The position numbers were made by a program, and so were the translations under genes. Below the pieces are notes generated by a model, which was not told the DNA's origin, did no database searches, and was given only the letters and a program-made list of their open reading frames with translations. From Verrucomicrobiota bacterium (GTDB taxonomy: Bacteria; Verrucomicrobiota; Kiritimatiellia; CAIQIC01; Lenti-01), in NCBI GenBank assembly GCA_003451935.1, contig DMJA01000057.1, positions 1 to 7,553 of the forward strand: a stretch of DNA of 7,553 bases, written 5' to 3'. Positions 6,144-7,553 of this stretch are shown here, piece by piece. Positions within the stretch are counted from its first letter, which is position 1. Each line of letters opens with the position of its first letter.

Positions 6144-6409
6144 GCTTCGTTGATCTCGTCCACAATGCCGACAATCACACTTCGCACCGGCCCGTCTGCG
6201 GACTCGAGGACCTGCCGCGCTCCATTGCCTTCATCGAGAATCAACACCGTTTCGCCCGCGCCCGCCCCGGCGCGGTCCACCGCGACGAGGTAGCCGGCGG
6301 CGGCCTTGCCGTCCGTTTCAATCTTCTCCACCATCAGCAGCTTCTTCCCGTCGTAGAACGGGTGGTTGATGGTGGAGTGGATGTTGCCGATGACCTTGCC
6401 GAGGATCAT
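6131..6409 (-). CDS. BMC-P shell vertex protein (EutN/CcmL family), typical type
   Basis: This 92-aa protein is a single EutN/CcmL domain (Pfam EutN_CcmL). Such proteins form pentamers that cap the vertices of bacterial microcompartment shells. Family marks are the opening MILGKVIGN strand, LLMVEKI, the loop VDRAGAGAGETVLIL and the closing VIVGIVDEI. The length is standard. I start at 6409 because this ATG overlaps the upstream TGA as ATGA, indicating translational coupling, and because MILGKV matches the family N-terminus. An upstream in-frame ATG at 6427 would add MERRSR and is less likely. Its last codons and stop lie inside the terminator hairpin. It is the second of two adjacent, non-identical BMC-P genes and completes the shell block. 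Confidence 0.92.
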   Translation of the reverse strand: MILGKVIGNIHSTINHPFYDGKKLLMVEKIETDGKAAAGYLVAVDRAGAGAGETVLILDEGNGARQVLESADGPVRSVIVGIVDEINEAKTP

Positions 6410-6696
6410 GCGGGACCGCCTTTCCATTTCGGAGCCTCGACGCCATCGACGATGCCGACGATGGCGTGGTCCACGGGGACAAACGAGGGGGAGAGGGTCA
6501 TGGCCGCCTCGCGCCCGCCTTCGTAATAGACGAGTTCGCCGGGGCCGGCCATGCGCGTGCCGTCGGCGCAGACGACGGGAGAGCCTTTCTCCGCACCTTC
6601 CTTGGTGAGCGGCTGGACGAGCAGCATGGGGACGCCCGACAAGCCCTCATAGACCTGCGTGGAGACCACCGTTCCAATGACTTTTCCTAGAAGCAT
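6406..6696 (-). CDS. BMC-P shell vertex protein (EutN/CcmL family), divergent type
   Basis: This 96-aa single EutN/CcmL domain protein is predicted to form pentameric shell caps. It opens with MLLGKVIGTVVST and ends its core with HAIVGIVDGVEAP, both family hallmarks. The central region (CADGTRMAGPGELVYYEGG) differs strongly from the neighbouring copy: the usual VGAG-like turn reads MAGPGE, and a longer segment rich in Ser and Pro precedes the last strand. AGGG lies about 7 bases before the ATG. It follows the BMC-T gene by 18 bases and overlaps the next BMC-P gene by 4 bases, so all three shell genes should be made together. Which vertex or partner it prefers cannot be read from sequence. Confidence 0.92.
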   Translation of the reverse strand: MLLGKVIGTVVSTQVYEGLSGVPMLLVQPLTKEGAEKGSPVVCADGTRMAGPGELVYYEGGREAAMTLSPSFVPVDHAIVGIVDGVEAPKWKGGPA

Positions 6697-6714
6697 GATG
6701 ATTCCCTTGTCGTG

Positions 6715-7329
6715 CTAGGACGCGGTTTCTCCTTCGAGGGCGAGGGGCTTGGCGAGGTCGAAGCGGGTGGAAACGGAAATCTGCTGGAGCAGGGCATCGT
6801 GGGGGGAGGTGAGGACGCGATGCTGGGCGGGGATGCCGCGGGTTTCCAGCGCGGAGAGCGCGATTTCCTGCGCGGCCTCGATGTCGGTCAGGTCGCCTTG
6901 GAGGATGGAGAGGCCGCGGCCATCCATGCGGGGATCGCCGGCGCGGAATTCGATCAGCTCGACGGAAACGCCCTTCATGGCGCGATCAATGGCCTGGACG
7001 TTGCACGAGACGGTCGGAGTTTCCAAGATCAACAGGGGGCCTTCGCCCATTTTGCGGACATTGCCGAGGATGGCGTCGTAGAGGGCGGGATGGATGTCCG
7101 GCAGGAAGGCGTCGTCGGCCACCTGCAGGCCGCCATGGAACAGGGCTTCCGCATGGGCTTCGGCCACGGACGCCGTGGTGCCCGCCAGCAGGATGAGGAA
7201 CCGTCCGGCGCCGATGGTGCCAGTGCGAATCATGGAAATCGGCGATTTCTTCAGCAGCGCGTCGGCGGCGAACAGGCCGGCCGGCACGCTGTTGAATTCG
7301 ATCGACGCGAATGCGGGGAATTGCTTCAT
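6715..7329 (-). CDS. Tandem-domain BMC shell protein (BMC-T, PduT-like)
   Basis: This 204-aa shell protein has two BMC domains in tandem, expected to form pseudohexameric trimers in the microcompartment facets. Domain 1 (about 6-85) reads ASIEFNSVPAGLFAADALLKK followed by TGTIGAGRFLILLAG. Domain 2 (about 98-190) reads LLILETPTVSCNVQAID, then VELIEFRAGDPRMDGRG and GDLTDIEAAQEIA, close to the second repeat of PduT. The domain-1 pore loop is TIGAG and has no Cys, so the iron-sulfur site known at the PduT pore is not expected. I start at 7329, where the ATG overlaps the TGA of the aldehyde dehydrogenase gene (TGATG), a sign of translational coupling. The open frame extends upstream to 7503, but that stretch overlaps conserved dehydrogenase sequence in another frame and is Arg/Pro-rich nonsense. 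Confidence 0.9.
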   Translation of the reverse strand: MKQFPAFASIEFNSVPAGLFAADALLKKSPISMIRTGTIGAGRFLILLAGTTASVAEAHAEALFHGGLQVADDAFLPDIHPALYDAILGNVRKMGEGPLLILETPTVSCNVQAIDRAMKGVSVELIEFRAGDPRMDGRGLSILQGDLTDIEAAQEIALSALETRGIPAQHRVLTSPHDALLQQISVSTRFDLAKPLALEGETAS

Positions 7330-7553
7330 CAAACGATCCGGAAGTGGTCGATCAGCGCGCAGCGGCGCCAGCGCGAAAAGCTGCGCGGGGTGGTCAGGCC
7401 TTCGCCCGTGGGCGAAGCGATGGTGAAGGAGGTGAAGCCTTCGCCGCCGAAGCCGAGACCGGCTTGGGAGCGGCCGTTCTTGACGAAGATCGAGCAGTTG
7501 CACTGGCGGGCCATCTTGGAGAGCTTGTCGATGTTCTTCGAATGCATCAGCGC
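7329..7553 (-). CDS. CoA-acylating aldehyde dehydrogenase, C-terminal fragment (PduP/EutE-like)
   Basis: Only the last 74 codons are in the window; the gene runs off the right edge and is not shown to be broken. The fragment carries the C-terminal hallmark of BMC-associated acylating aldehyde dehydrogenases: ALMHSKNIDKLSKMARQ, then CSIFVKNGRSQAGLGFGGEGFTSFTIASPTGEGLTT and a basic tail, FSRWRRC. PduP and EutE end in very similar wording. These enzymes oxidise an aldehyde with NAD+ and CoA to acyl-CoA inside the microcompartment lumen. With nucleoside catabolic genes next door, acetaldehyde is the likely substrate. The N-terminal part, where an encapsulation peptide and the catalytic Cys would be, is not visible. 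Its stop codon overlaps the BMC-T start. Confidence 0.9.
   Translation of the reverse strand, partial: ALMHSKNIDKLSKMARQCNCSIFVKNGRSQAGLGFGGEGFTSFTIASPTGEGLTTPRSFSRWRRCALIDHFRIV

Noticed and set aside
5017..6153. Plus-strand open frame of 378 codons
   Set aside because: It is antisense to deoB, low in complexity, has no recognisable motif, and ends within the terminator region.
6410..6427. Upstream ATG adding MERRSR to the second BMC-P protein
   Set aside because: The ATGA overlap at 6409-6406 and the family-typical MILGKV start argue for the shorter form, although a GAGG before 6427 keeps the longer one possible.
7330..7503. Longer N-terminus for the BMC-T gene
   Set aside because: The extra residues are Arg/Pro/Leu-rich, overlap the conserved C-terminus of the aldehyde dehydrogenase in another frame, and precede a family-typical start at 7329 coupled to the upstream stop.

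Overview
The window looks like part of a bacterial microcompartment (BMC) locus joined to a nucleoside-catabolism gene block, from a GC-rich bacterium. The PVC superphylum (Verrucomicrobiota, Kiritimatiellota, Lentisphaerota, Planctomycetota) is my best guess. That guess rests on the gene content and on the three kinds of interspersed intergenic repeat (TTTTCCA-type hairpins, AATATCC heptads, and a GC-rich GCGGGC inverted repeat). It is inference; no rRNA or phylogenetic marker is present.

Layout: (i) 59-820 (-) encodes an endonuclease/exonuclease/phosphatase (EEP) family protein. It is divergent from a PIG-L/LmbE-type deacetylase at 919-1614 (+). (ii) A strong hairpin at 1614-1644 separates that gene from everything to the right, all of which is on the minus strand. 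(iii) In transcription order (right to left) the minus strand carries: the C-terminal end of a PduP/EutE-like CoA-acylating aldehyde dehydrogenase (7553-7329, cut by the window edge); a tandem-domain shell protein, BMC-T (7329-6715); and two EutN/CcmL-type pentameric vertex proteins, BMC-P (6696-6406 and 6409-6131). These are packed with 1-4 nt overlaps or short gaps and end at a perfect 12-bp terminator hairpin that contains the last gene's stop codon. (iv) Then come phosphopentomutase deoB (6048-4870), pyrimidine-nucleoside phosphorylase deoA (4728-3418), trimeric purine nucleoside phosphorylase punA (3303-2467) and a uridine-phosphorylase-family enzyme (2445-1666), ending at the 1614-1644 terminator.

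How they fit together: the phosphorylases split purine and pyrimidine (deoxy)nucleosides into base plus (deoxy)ribose-1-phosphate, and DeoB converts this to the 5-phosphate. For the deoxy sugar, a deoxyribose-phosphate aldolase (DeoC, not in this window) would then release acetaldehyde and glyceraldehyde-3-phosphate. Acetaldehyde is the kind of toxic, volatile aldehyde that a shell-enclosed CoA-acylating aldehyde dehydrogenase would oxidise to acetyl-CoA. The window is therefore best read as a deoxynucleoside-fed metabolosome, related to the sugar-phosphate-utilising (SPU) BMC group known to carry DeoC-type aldolases. The link between the two blocks is inferred from proximity and chemistry; a terminator lies between them, and the aldolase, BMC-H shell proteins, phosphotransacylase and alcohol dehydrogenase would have to lie beyond base 7553. 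No stretch longer than 300 bases lacks a gene.
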